This document shows, piece after piece, positions 53,135-61,008 of a stretch of 64,000 nt of DNA (its first letter is position 1; each line of letters opens with the position of its first letter). Made by a program: the position numbers and the translations under genes. The stretch comes from JASLDZ01 sp964235945 (lineage in GTDB: Bacteria; Pseudomonadota; Alphaproteobacteria; Caulobacterales; Caulobacteraceae). A model generated the notes under the pieces. It saw only the letters and a list, made by a program, of their open reading frames with translations. It did not search any database and had not been told where the DNA came from. Location of the stretch: positions 38,180 to 102,179 of the forward strand of contig CAXSDV010000003.1 in assembly GCA_964235945.1 (NCBI GenBank), given 5' to 3'.

Positions 53135-54465
53135 CGCCCCGCTATGGCCAGGGCGTCGACGAGCACGGACGGGGCGTTGGTGGCGCCTCGCAGCTCCAGG
53201 TCCGAGGCGGGGACGAGGCGGGCGTAGATGTCCATCAGGTTCCCGGCCACCGTGATCTCCGTCACCGGATAGGCGGGGGCGCCCCCCTCCCACCACACGC
53301 CGGACACGCCCGCGGACCAGTCGCCCGTGTTGGGGTTGAGCGAGGGGCCGAACATGGAGGTGACCACCAGCCCCTCGCCGCCCACGTCCGCCATCAGCGC
53401 TTCGGGCGAACGGTCTCCGGCGCGCAGGGTCAGGTTGTGCGGGGCCACGCCCGGCGCCCCGGCGCCGCCGCGGCTGGCGTGGCCGGTGGTCTCCAGGCCC
53501 AGCTGGCGCGCGCTGGCGGCGTTGAGCAGCCAGGTGGTCAGCACGCCGGAGGCGATCAGGTCGCGCGGGGCGGTCTCCACCCCCTCGTCGTCGAAGGGGG
53601 CCGAGCCCAGGCCGCGCACGCGCCAGGGCTCCTCGGCGATCGTCACGCCCGGCGCGAACACCCGCTCGCCCAGCCTGTTCTTGAGGAAGGACACGCCCCG
53701 CGCCACGGACGGGCCGGCGATCGCGCCCACCAGGGGCGAGAGCAGGGCGGTGGAGGAGCGGTTGTCGAACAGCACGGGAGCCGTGCGGCTCGTGATCTTG
53801 CGCGCGCCGAGCCGGGCGGTCGCGCGGCGTCCGGCCTCCGCGCCCAGGAGCTCGGGGGCGGGAAGGTCCGCCCGGTGGCGGGTGGAGCGGCCCTCGCCGC
53901 CGCGCTCCATGGCCGACCCCTCGCCGGCGATGGCGGAGGCCGAAGCGGAGAAGCTGGACGCCGCGTGGGCGCCCGAGAAGCCGTCGCTGGTCACCAGGCG
54001 CCAGTCGCCCGCCGACCAGGAGGCCGAGCCGCCGTCCGTGTTGGTCACGCCCGGCGCGGCCCAGGCGGCGGCGTCCGCGGCGGCGGCCAGTTCCTCCAGC
54101 GCCTGCGCGTCGGGCTCGGCGGGATCGTACAGGTCCAGGTCGCGGAACGGCCCGCGCGCCAGGCGGTCGGCGGGGGCGAAGCCGGCGTAGGGGTCCTCGG
54201 GCGCGAGCCGCGCCATGGCCACCGCGCGCTCGACCAGCTTGGCGCGGGCGGCGGCCGACAGGTCCGTGCCCGACACCACCGCCTGGCGGCGGCCCACGAA
54301 CACGCGCAGGGACAGGTCCGTCGACTCCTCGCGCTCCACCTCCTCCAGCTCGCCCTTGCGCGAGGCGACCGACAGGGAGCGGCGTCCGGCCCCCACCGCC
54401 TCCGCCGCGTCGGCTCCCGCCCGGCGGGCGGCGGAGACGACGTCGTGCAGCAGGCTCTCGTCCAT
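53131..54465 (-). CDS. pmbA: TldD/PmbA family metalloprotease subunit
   Basis: This 444-residue protein is the PmbA (TldE) side of the TldD/TldE zinc protease, which processes modified peptides such as microcin B17 and degrades unfolded peptides. LFDNRSSTALLSPLVGAIAG, the GVSFLKNRLGERVF segment and NPNTGDWSAGVSGVWWEGG are characteristic. ATG 54465 was chosen over an upstream in-frame start because it begins the conserved MDESLLHDVV region. TldD itself is not in the window. Confidence 0.92.
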   Translation of the reverse strand: MDESLLHDVVSAARRAGADAAEAVGAGRRSLSVASRKGELEEVEREESTDLSLRVFVGRRQAVVSGTDLSAAARAKLVERAVAMARLAPEDPYAGFAPADRLARGPFRDLDLYDPAEPDAQALEELAAAADAAAWAAPGVTNTDGGSASWSAGDWRLVTSDGFSGAHAASSFSASASAIAGEGSAMERGGEGRSTRHRADLPAPELLGAEAGRRATARLGARKITSRTAPVLFDNRSSTALLSPLVGAIAGPSVARGVSFLKNRLGERVFAPGVTIAEEPWRVRGLGSAPFDDEGVETAPRDLIASGVLTTWLLNAASARQLGLETTGHASRGGAGAPGVAPHNLTLRAGDRSPEALMADVGGEGLVVTSMFGPSLNPNTGDWSAGVSGVWWEGGAPAYPVTEITVAGNLMDIYARLVPASDLELRGATNAPSVLVDALAIAGR

Positions 54466-54577
54466 GGAGGCGGTCCGTCCGGATTCTGGGAAGTGAAGGC
54501 GAAGCGCGGATATGGCGCGGGCGCCGCAGTGCGGCAAGGCGTTGCCGCCTCCCGTCCACGGCCGCAAGAACGCCTCC

Positions 54578-55423
54578 ATGACCGCGCGCGATCCCTTGCT
54601 CGTCCTGGGCGCCACCAGCCTGATCGGCCGCTTCCTGCCCGGCCGCGCCCAGGGCCGCCCGCTCCTGGGCGTCAGCCGCGCGGTGCGCGAGGAGCCCGGC
54701 TACGCCTGGACGCGGGCGGACCTGGCCGACCCGGCCGCCGTCCTGCCTCGGGCGGAGGCGGCGCTCAGCCTGTCGCCGATCTGGCTCCTGCCCGCGGCCC
54801 TGCCGGCGCTGGAGCGGGCGGGGGTGCGGCGGGTGGTGGCGGTCTCCTCCACCAGCCGCTGGACCAAGGCGGCCTCCCCCCACGCCGCCGAGCGCGACAC
54901 GGCGCGGCGGTTGGCGGAAGGGGAGGCGGCGCTGCAGGCGTGGGCGCAGGCGCGGGGGATCGGCTGGACGGTGCTGCGCCCGACGCTGATCTACGCCGAA
55001 GGACAGGACGGCAACGTCTCGCGGCTGGCGGCGCTGGCGCGGCGCTGGGGCGTGCTGCCGCTCTCGGGCGCGGGGGCGGGGCTGCGTCAGCCGGTCCACG
55101 CCGAGGACCTCGCGGCCGGCGTGCTGGCGGCGCTGGACGCGCCCGCCGCGGCCGGCCGCGCCTACGACCTGCCCGGGGGCGAGACGCTGAGCTACCGCGC
55201 CATGTGCGGGCGCGTGTTCGAGGGGCTGGGCCGACGCCCGCGGCTCCTCACGATTCCGCCCGCCCTCTGGCGGCTGGGGCTGTGGGCGGCCTCGCCCGTC
55301 CTGCCGGGGGCCACGGCGGCCATGGGCGGGCGCATGTCGCAGGACCTCGTGTTCGACGCCGGACCCGCGGCGCGCGATTTCGGCTGGGCGCCGCGGGGGT
55401 TCCGGCCGCGGTTCGAGCCGTGA
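54578..55423 (+). CDS. NAD-dependent epimerase-like SDR, cytoplasmic
   Basis: This 281-residue atypical SDR has the Rossmann motif VLGATSLIGRFLPG at the N-terminus, AVSSTSRWTKAA and an atypical active-site region TDLRPTLIY-like VLRPTLIYAEGQDGNVSRLA. The pattern LRQPVHAEDLAAGVLAAL matches NmrA/NDUFA9-like dehydrogenases. The specific substrate is unknown. It is divergent from pmbA with a 112-base shared upstream region (54466-54577). ATG 54578 is the first Met of the Rossmann fold. Confidence 0.82.
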   Translation: MTARDPLLVLGATSLIGRFLPGRAQGRPLLGVSRAVREEPGYAWTRADLADPAAVLPRAEAALSLSPIWLLPAALPALERAGVRRVVAVSSTSRWTKAASPHAAERDTARRLAEGEAALQAWAQARGIGWTVLRPTLIYAEGQDGNVSRLAALARRWGVLPLSGAGAGLRQPVHAEDLAAGVLAALDAPAAAGRAYDLPGGETLSYRAMCGRVFEGLGRRPRLLTIPPALWRLGLWAASPVLPGATAAMGGRMSQDLVFDAGPAARDFGWAPRGFRPRFEP

Positions 55424-55471
55424 GGACGGGCGGCGGTGACTGGACGGTGGACGCGGAGCCCCACCGCGCCG

Positions 55472-56125
55472 TCACTCCAGCGCCCACACCCCCGTGCGCT
55501 TGACCTCGGCGTCCTCCAGCTCGCGCGTGGTGGCCACCCGGTACTCGGCCAGCGGCTCCAGGCCCTCCGTCGAGAAGTAGGTCCGCCCCGGATCGCCCAC
55601 CAGCACGCGCGCGCCGCCCGCCCGGGCGCGGGCGAGCCAGGCGCGCACCCGCCCGGCCAGGGGCTGCTCGTAGGCGATGTCGCCGGCGGTGATCAGGTCG
55701 ACCTCCGGCGGGTCGGCGTCCAGCAGGTCCGCATCGGTGAAGCGCAGCGCCACGCCGTTGGCGGCGGCGTTGAGCGCGCCCGCCGCCGCGCAGAACGGGT
55801 CCACGTCCGCGCACAGCACGTCGGCGGCGCCCGCGCGGGCGGCGGCGATCCCCACCAGGCCCGAGCCCGAGGCGAAGTCGAGCACGCGCCGGCCCCGCAC
55901 CTCCTCCGGGTGGTCCAGCAGCCAGCGCGCCAGCGCCTGGCCGCCCGCCCAGGCGAAGGCCCAGAACGGCGGCGGCAGGCCGAACTCGCCCAGCGCCTCC
56001 TCCGTCATGCGCCAGATGGGCGTGACCTCGTCCGCCAGGTGGAGCGTGAGTTCCGGCGCGTGCGGCGGGGGCTGGAGCCGGGTGTGGGCGAGGATGAACG
56101 CGGCGCGCGCCTCCGGCCTGATCAC
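55472..56125 (-). CDS. PrmA-like class I methyltransferase (ETFB-lysine methyltransferase-like)
   Basis: This 217-residue SAM-dependent methyltransferase contains PPFWAFAWAGGQALARWLLDHPE, then RVLDFASGSGLVGIAAARAGA. The order and FAWAGGQALAR resemble the ETFBKMT/PrmA-related branch that methylates lysines on protein substrates. LITAGDIAYEQPLA is the acidic loop. It is coupled to ubiA by a GTGA overlap. The protein substrate is inferred from family. Confidence 0.85.
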   Translation of the reverse strand: MIRPEARAAFILAHTRLQPPPHAPELTLHLADEVTPIWRMTEEALGEFGLPPPFWAFAWAGGQALARWLLDHPEEVRGRRVLDFASGSGLVGIAAARAGAADVLCADVDPFCAAAGALNAAANGVALRFTDADLLDADPPEVDLITAGDIAYEQPLAGRVRAWLARARAGGARVLVGDPGRTYFSTEGLEPLAEYRVATTRELEDAEVKRTGVWALE

Positions 56126-57066
56126 GCGGCGGCCAGGAGGCAGGCGGCGAGCAGGATCAGCCCCGCCTCCCGGTTGGAGCGGAACACCCGCAGGGCGCCC
56201 GCCGGGTCGTCCAGCCGCACCCGCGACGCCTGGCGCGCCAGGTGGCCGGCGAACAGCAGCCAGGCGAACCAGGCCGGGGCGCGGGCGTGCGCCGCCGCCA
56301 GCGCGGCCGCGGCCAGCAGCGCGGCGACGGCGTAGAACAGCGCCACCCCCCTCGGGGCCGCCCTTCCCAGCCGGCGCGCGCTGGACTTCACCCCGGCCAG
56401 GGCGTCGTCCTCCAGGTCCTGCAGGGCGTAGACGGTGTCGTAGCCCAGCGTCCACGCCACCCCCGCGGCGTAGAGCAGGAGCGCGGGCGCCTCCACCCGG
56501 CCGGTGGCGGCGGCCCAGCCCACCAGCGCGCCCCAGTTGAAGGTCAGGCCCAGCCAGGCCTGGGGCCACCAGGTGATGCGCTTCATGAACGGGTAGGCCG
56601 CCACCAGCGCCACCGACCCCACCCCCAGCGCGATCGCCGCCGGGCGGAGCTGCAGCAGCACGAGCAGGCCCAGCAGGCTCAGCGCCACCGCGTAGGCCAG
56701 GGCCGCCTTGCGCGACACGGCGCCGGAGGCGACGGGCCGACCGGCGGTGCGCGCCACCCGCCGGTCGATGTCGCGGTCGGCCACGTCGTTGAAGGCGCAG
56801 CCCGCCGCGCGCATCACCACCGCCCCCGCCGCGAACAGGGCGAACAAGCGCAGCAGCGCCCCCCAGCCCAGGTGCGCCTCCTCCCGCGCCAGCGCCGCCG
56901 ACCACCAGCACGGCAGCAGCAGCAGCCAGGTCCCCGCCGGCCGGTCGAAGCGGCCGAGCTTGAGCCAGGGGCGCAGGGCGGCGGGGGCGCGCGCGTCCAC
57001 CCAGTTGCGGGCCCCCGCGTCCGGCAGGGGGGTGTGGTCGGCGGGGGCGTCGCGGGGAGGGGCCAT
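56122..57066 (-). CDS. ubiA: 4-hydroxybenzoate polyprenyltransferase
   Basis: UbiA attaches the polyprenyl chain to 4-hydroxybenzoate in ubiquinone synthesis. The 314-residue membrane protein has the Asp-rich motif CAFNDVADRDIDRRVART, TFNWGALVGWAA and the second motif GYDTVYALQDLEDDALAGVKS. About nine helices are visible. ATG 57066 is preceded by AGAAGG seven bases upstream; GTG 57072 is also in frame. It differs clearly from the HAD-UbiA fusion at 7579-9075. Confidence 0.93.
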   Translation of the reverse strand: MAPPRDAPADHTPLPDAGARNWVDARAPAALRPWLKLGRFDRPAGTWLLLLPCWWSAALAREEAHLGWGALLRLFALFAAGAVVMRAAGCAFNDVADRDIDRRVARTAGRPVASGAVSRKAALAYAVALSLLGLLVLLQLRPAAIALGVGSVALVAAYPFMKRITWWPQAWLGLTFNWGALVGWAAATGRVEAPALLLYAAGVAWTLGYDTVYALQDLEDDALAGVKSSARRLGRAAPRGVALFYAVAALLAAAALAAAHARAPAWFAWLLFAGHLARQASRVRLDDPAGALRVFRSNREAGLILLAACLLAAA

Positions 57067-57113
57067 CGCCACGCCTTCTAGCCCCGGCGGGGGCGGCGGC
57101 CCATCTCCCCGCC

Positions 57114-58040
57114 ATGCCGCCCGCGTCGCCGCTTCCGATCGTCCACCACCCGCACTACCGCGCCGACATGCCGGACGGGCATCGCTTCCCCATGGACAAG
57201 TTCTCGCGCCTGGCGGCCGTGCTGGTGGAGGAGGGGATCGTGGCCCCCGGCGGCTTCCACCAACCCGAACCGGCGGACTTCGACCTGCTCTGCGGCGCCC
57301 ACGACGGCGAGTACGTGCGCGCGGTGCTCGCCGCGGACGTCACCCGCGAGCAGGAGCGGCGCATCGGCCTGCCCATCACCGCGTCCGTGGCCCGGCGCGC
57401 CTGCGCGGCCACCGGGGGCACGCTGTTGGCCGCGCGGCTGGCGCTCGCGGGGGGCCTCGCCTGCAACACGGCGGGGGGGAGCCACCACGCGGCGCGCGCC
57501 TACGGCTCGGGCTTCTGCGTGTTCAACGACGTGGCGGTGGCCGCCCGCGCGCTGCTGGACGAGGGCGCCGTGTCGCGCGTGCTGGTGGTGGACCTGGACG
57601 TGCACCAGGGCGACGGCACCGCCTTCATCTTCGAGGACGAGCCGCGGGTGACCACCTTCTCCATGCACGGGGCCAAGAACTTCCCGGTGCGCCGCGCCCG
57701 CAGCACGTTGGACGTGGACCTGCCGGACGCCACGGGGGACGGCCCCTACCTCCACGCCCTGGCCGAGCGCCTGCCGGGATTGGTGGAGAGCACGCGGCCG
57801 GACCTCGTGTTCTACAACGCCGGGGTCGACCCCCACGCGGACGACCGGCTGGGGCGGCTGGCGCTCACCGACGCGGGGCTGGCCGCGCGCGACGGCTACG
57901 TGCTGGAAGCCTGCCTCGGCCGCGGGGCCCCCGTGTGCGGGGTGATCGGCGGCGGCTACGGCGCGGACATGGACGCCCTGGCGCGCCGCCACGCCACCCT
58001 GCACCGCGCCGCCGCGGCCGCCTGGGCGCGCCACGGCTGA
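57114..58040 (+). CDS. histone deacetylase-like zinc amidohydrolase
   Basis: This 308-residue arginase-fold deacetylase has LACNTAGGSHHAARAYGSGFCVFNDV-type catalytic His pair and tunnel, VVDLDVHQGDGTAFIF with zinc-binding Asp and His, and NAGVDPHADDRLGRL with the third Asp. The set and size are those of class IV/HDAC11-like bacterial enzymes that act on acetylated polyamines or small amides as well as proteins. ATG 57114 sits in the 47-base gap after divergent ubiA. Confidence 0.92.
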   Translation: MPPASPLPIVHHPHYRADMPDGHRFPMDKFSRLAAVLVEEGIVAPGGFHQPEPADFDLLCGAHDGEYVRAVLAADVTREQERRIGLPITASVARRACAATGGTLLAARLALAGGLACNTAGGSHHAARAYGSGFCVFNDVAVAARALLDEGAVSRVLVVDLDVHQGDGTAFIFEDEPRVTTFSMHGAKNFPVRRARSTLDVDLPDATGDGPYLHALAERLPGLVESTRPDLVFYNAGVDPHADDRLGRLALTDAGLAARDGYVLEACLGRGAPVCGVIGGGYGADMDALARRHATLHRAAAAAWARHG

Positions 58041-58052
58041 GCCGCGCGGGTT

Positions 58053-58169
58053 TTACTTCGACTTGCCGGGCGGGGTGGTGAAGTCGCGGCCGACCTGCAC
58101 CGCGGGCTTGGGCTTCTCCGCCTTGGGCTTGCGCACTTCCTTGTTGGACTTCTTCTGACCCTTGGCCAT
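58053..58169 (-). CDS. short Lys-rich basic protein
   Basis: A 38-residue reading frame starts MAKGQKKSNKEVRKP and ends TTPPGKSK. It is very rich in Lys and Pro, which is striking in DNA that favours Arg and Ala. GGAGCG lies 5 bases before ATG 58169. Similar short Lys-rich proteins of unknown function are common in Caulobacterales-like genomes. It could bind nucleic acid. The biased composition is the main support that it is real. Confidence 0.65.
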   Translation of the reverse strand: MAKGQKKSNKEVRKPKAEKPKPAVQVGRDFTTPPGKSK

Positions 58170-58335
58170 GAGGCGCTCCCGTGCGGCGGCGGAACGCAAT
58201 CCGTCCCGTGTGCGCCCCTGGGCGTCGAGCATGTCACGGAGGCGGGCGCGGGCCTAGCGGCGGCGTCGCTCCCGCGGGGCGCCGCGGCTGTGGACGGCCG
58301 CGCCCTCGCCCTCGACTCGCCGTCCCGCACGTGAT

Positions 58336-58350
58336 GTTCTCCCATTGTTC
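58336..58350 (+). promoter_or_regulatory. LexA/SOS box (GTTC-N7-GTTC)
   Basis: GTTC at 58336-58339 and GTTC at 58347-58350 are separated by exactly seven bases, which is the alphaproteobacterial SOS box consensus. It ends 26 bases before the ATG of the 58377 gene and would place LexA over the promoter. It is the only such site I noticed, though I could not scan every base by machine. Confidence 0.7.
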
Positions 58351-58376
58351 AGGGTGGGTGGAGGGAGGCGCCGGGC

Positions 58377-58742
58377 ATGGCGGGCGAGTTCGACTGGGCG
58401 GGGGTGGCGTTCCGGCCGCTGGCGGCGCGCGACCTGCACATGCTGAGCGCGCCGGGGCTGTACGGCCTCGTGCGGCGCCTGCCGACGGGGGAGCGCGTGC
58501 TGCTCTACGTCGGCCACGCCGAGGTGCTGGCGGAGGCGGCGGCGGGCGAGCGACGCTCCTGGGCGGAGGCGGCGCGGCTGGGCATGAACGAGGTGCACGT
58601 CCACCTGCGCGCCCGGGCGCGGATCGACCGGCTCCAGCTCGCCGCCCACCTCGTCAAGCGCGTCCAGCCGATATTGAACGTGGTGGACGAGGCGTCCGCC
58701 CCGGCGCTTCCCGCCGTTTCCGCGCTGCGGCGGGCGGGCTAG
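58377..58742 (+). CDS. GIY-YIG-like protein under a putative SOS box
   Basis: This 121-residue protein shows APGLYGLVRRLPTGERVLLYVGHA, matching the GIY...YIG start of the GIY-YIG nuclease fold with a longer spacer. It ends VKRVQPILNVV, which matches the C-terminal Asn region. The usual catalytic Glu in the last helix is not obvious (RLQLAAHLV), so activity is doubtful. GGAGGGAGG precedes ATG 58377, and the LexA-type box at 58336 suggests DNA-damage induction. The stop TAG shares CTAG with the convergent protease gene. Confidence 0.65.
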   Translation: MAGEFDWAGVAFRPLAARDLHMLSAPGLYGLVRRLPTGERVLLYVGHAEVLAEAAAGERRSWAEAARLGMNEVHVHLRARARIDRLQLAAHLVKRVQPILNVVDEASAPALPAVSALRRAG

Positions 58743-59761
58743 GGCGGGGCGGACACGCCCACGGCCACCGCGCGCCGGCGGCGGCGTCCGGCGTGGGGCG
58801 CCTCGCCCTCGGGCGGGGCGAGGCCCAGGGCGCCGCGCGACAGGTCCAGCCGCACCCGCAGCCGGTCCAGCGCGCCGGCGCCCAGCAGGCCGTCCGGCAG
58901 GGCCCCGGTCGCCCCGGCCGCGTAGATCTGCACCGCCACGTCCTCCAGCGACACGTCGCCGAAGGCCACGCGCGCGGCGCGCACCGTGCGGCTGCGCGAG
59001 GCCCCGCCGAAGGTGACGCCCGCGCTCCAACTCGCGGTGCGCCCGTCCAGCAGGCCCGCGGCGGCGGCGGCGCGCTCGGACAAGGCCAGGGCCGCGGAGG
59101 AGCCCGTATCCACAACCGCCCAACTGGGGGCGGTTCCCTCCACCGTCACCGCCGTGAGCAGTTCGCCGCCGTGCAGGCGCGCGGCCGTGGGGGCGCCGCC
59201 GTCGGGAACGGGGGCGAAGCCCGGCGGTCGCAGCGCCAACCGCCGGTTGGGGAAGTCCACGTCCAGCACCGCCTGGCGCAGCACGTCCTGGCCGAGCACC
59301 AGGGCGGCGGCCCCGCCCGTGGCCTCCACGATGGGGCCGAGGTCCAGCAAGGCCACGCGCAGCCCCGGCAGCCGCAGTCCGCCCAGCGCCACGTCCAGCC
59401 GGGCGGCGCGCCCCACCTGCGGCCGGCCGCTCACCCCGTAGGCCAGGAGCGGCAGGGGCGGCCCGGGCTCCACCCCCAGCCGGGCGGCCATGCGCGCGTC
59501 CAGCACGGAGGTCTGGGCGCCGCTGTCGATCAGGGCGCCCACCGGGTGGACGCCGCCGGGTACGGCCTTCAGGCCCGACAAGCGCGCCCGCACCGCCGTC
59601 AACGGCTCGGGCAGGGCGAAGGGCAGCCAGCCGGAGCCGTCCGGCCCGGGGAAGACCGCGCGGGGCGAGGGGAACACCACCTCCCGCTTGAGCCACCAGA
59701 CGCCGGCGCCGGCCGCCCCGAACAGGCCGAGCTGGGTCAGGAGGGCGCGGCGGCTGGTCAA
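58739..59761 (-). CDS. retropepsin-like aspartic protease with two Asp domains, membrane anchored
   Basis: This 340-residue protein has an N-terminal hydrophobic segment (RRALLTQLGLFGAAGAGVWWL, a signal or anchor that may use the Tat pathway). Two aspartic-protease-like halves follow: GALIDSGAQTSVLDARMA near residue 75 and AVVDTGSSAALALSERA near 215. Each has the D(S/T)G triad. Pepsin-like doubling of a retroviral-type fold is known in alphaproteobacteria. Substrate is unknown. The start is TTG 59761. Confidence 0.78.
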   Translation of the reverse strand: MTSRRALLTQLGLFGAAGAGVWWLKREVVFPSPRAVFPGPDGSGWLPFALPEPLTAVRARLSGLKAVPGGVHPVGALIDSGAQTSVLDARMAARLGVEPGPPLPLLAYGVSGRPQVGRAARLDVALGGLRLPGLRVALLDLGPIVEATGGAAALVLGQDVLRQAVLDVDFPNRRLALRPPGFAPVPDGGAPTAARLHGGELLTAVTVEGTAPSWAVVDTGSSAALALSERAAAAAGLLDGRTASWSAGVTFGGASRSRTVRAARVAFGDVSLEDVAVQIYAAGATGALPDGLLGAGALDRLRVRLDLSRGALGLAPPEGEAPHAGRRRRRAVAVGVSAPP

Positions 59762-59770
59762 GCCCGCAAC

Positions 59771-60886
59771 CTAGGGGCTCGGCGCCGCATCCGCGAGGCG
59801 GGCGGCGCGCGGGGTTCGGGGTTCGGCCGCGCGCTCGTGCGCCTGGGGGCAGGGGTGGAGCCGGCCGTCCGGGTCCTCCACCCGCACCGTCCCGTCCGCG
59901 TCCGCGTGCAGGTGGTCGGGGCCCACGGGGACTTTGCCGTGGCCGCCGGGGATGTCGAGCACGTAGGTCGGCTGGCACAGGCCCGACCAGCGGCCGCGCA
60001 GGGCGCGCATCACCGCCCGGCCCTCGGCGACGGAGGTGCGCAGGTGCGCGGTGCCCGGGGCCATGTCGCCCTGGTGGAGGTAGTAGGGCTTGATCCGCGA
60101 CTCCACCATGGCGCGCATGAGCTCGCCCAGCACCTGCGGGTCGTCGTTGACGCCGCGCAGCAGCACGCTCTGGCCCACCAGCGGGATCCCCGCCTCCACC
60201 AGCCGGGCGCAGGCGGCGCGGGCGGCGGCGGTGAACTCACGCGGGTGGTTGGCGTGCACCGCCGTCCATACCGCCTTGTCGCCGCAGGAGAGCGCCGCCA
60301 CGAGCTCGGGGGTGACGCGCCCGGGGTCCACCACCGGCACGCGGGTGTGCAGGCGCGCCACGCGCACGTGGGCGATGCGGCCCAGCCGCGCCATCAGGTC
60401 CGCCAGCCGACGCGGGGACAGCACCAGGGGATCGCCGCCGGTGAGGATCACCTCCCAAACGTCCGGCCGGGCGGCGACGTAGGCCAGGGCCGCGTCCAAC
60501 TCGGCGGGGGTGAGCGTCCCCTCGCCCTCGGGCCCCACGACCTCCCGGCGGAAGCAGAAGCGGCAGTACACCGCGCAGGTGTGGGTGGCTTTCAGCAGCA
60601 CCCGGTCGCGGTAGCGATGCACGATCCCCTTCACCGGGCTGTGCGCCTCGTCACCGATGGGATCGAGCTCCTCGCCGGGGGCGGAGATGAGCTCGTCGCC
60701 TTGCGGCAGGAACTGGCGTGCGACGGGGTCGTGCGGGTCGGCGGCGTCCATCAACTCGGCCGTCGCGGGGGTGACGGCCACCGCGTAGCGCGCCGCCACC
60801 CGCTCGAGCTCGGCCAGGCGGTCGGGGGCGACCAGGCCCGCGTCCACGAGGTCGGCGGGGGTGCGCAGGGTGCGGGCGGCGGTCAT
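59771..60886 (-). CDS. epmB: EF-P beta-lysylation radical SAM aminomutase (EpmB-like)
   Basis: This 371-residue radical SAM protein of the lysine 2,3-aminomutase family contains THTCAVYCRFCFRREVV with the CxxxCxxC iron-sulfur site, EVILTGGDPLVLSPRRLADLM and VLDIPGGHGKVPV. Short size and position beside epmA and efp identify EpmB, which makes (R)-beta-lysine for EF-P, rather than KamA. Start ATG 60886 is used. The last residues are Arg/Pro rich. It is followed by a 9-base gap to the aspartic protease gene. Confidence 0.88.
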   Translation of the reverse strand: MTAARTLRTPADLVDAGLVAPDRLAELERVAARYAVAVTPATAELMDAADPHDPVARQFLPQGDELISAPGEELDPIGDEAHSPVKGIVHRYRDRVLLKATHTCAVYCRFCFRREVVGPEGEGTLTPAELDAALAYVAARPDVWEVILTGGDPLVLSPRRLADLMARLGRIAHVRVARLHTRVPVVDPGRVTPELVAALSCGDKAVWTAVHANHPREFTAAARAACARLVEAGIPLVGQSVLLRGVNDDPQVLGELMRAMVESRIKPYYLHQGDMAPGTAHLRTSVAEGRAVMRALRGRWSGLCQPTYVLDIPGGHGKVPVGPDHLHADADGTVRVEDPDGRLHPCPQAHERAAEPRTPRAARLADAAPSP

Positions 60887-60926
60887 GGAGGTGGCCTCGT
60901 ACAAGAGACGGCGCGTCGGGGCGATG

Positions 60927-60984
60927 AGGGCGTTTGGGGAGGCTCCTCCCGAACGGTCGCAGCGCCACCGTCCAGAACGCCCTC
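60927..60984 (-). ncRNA. candidate three-way-junction RNA fold between epmA and epmB
   Basis: Read on the minus strand the 122-base epmA-epmB gap contains an outer 9-bp stem (GAGGGCGTT at 60984-60976 with AACGCCCTC at 60935-60927). Inside it are two hairpins: ACGGT/ACCGT (60971-60967, 60958-60954) and GGGAGG/CCTCCC (60951-60946, 60943-60938). Such nesting suggests a structured leader controlling epmB. No known riboswitch is recognised. It could also be chance in GC-rich sequence. Confidence 0.4.
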
Positions 60985-61008
60985 CCACCGCACTCCCGAT
61001 CCGTGCGG

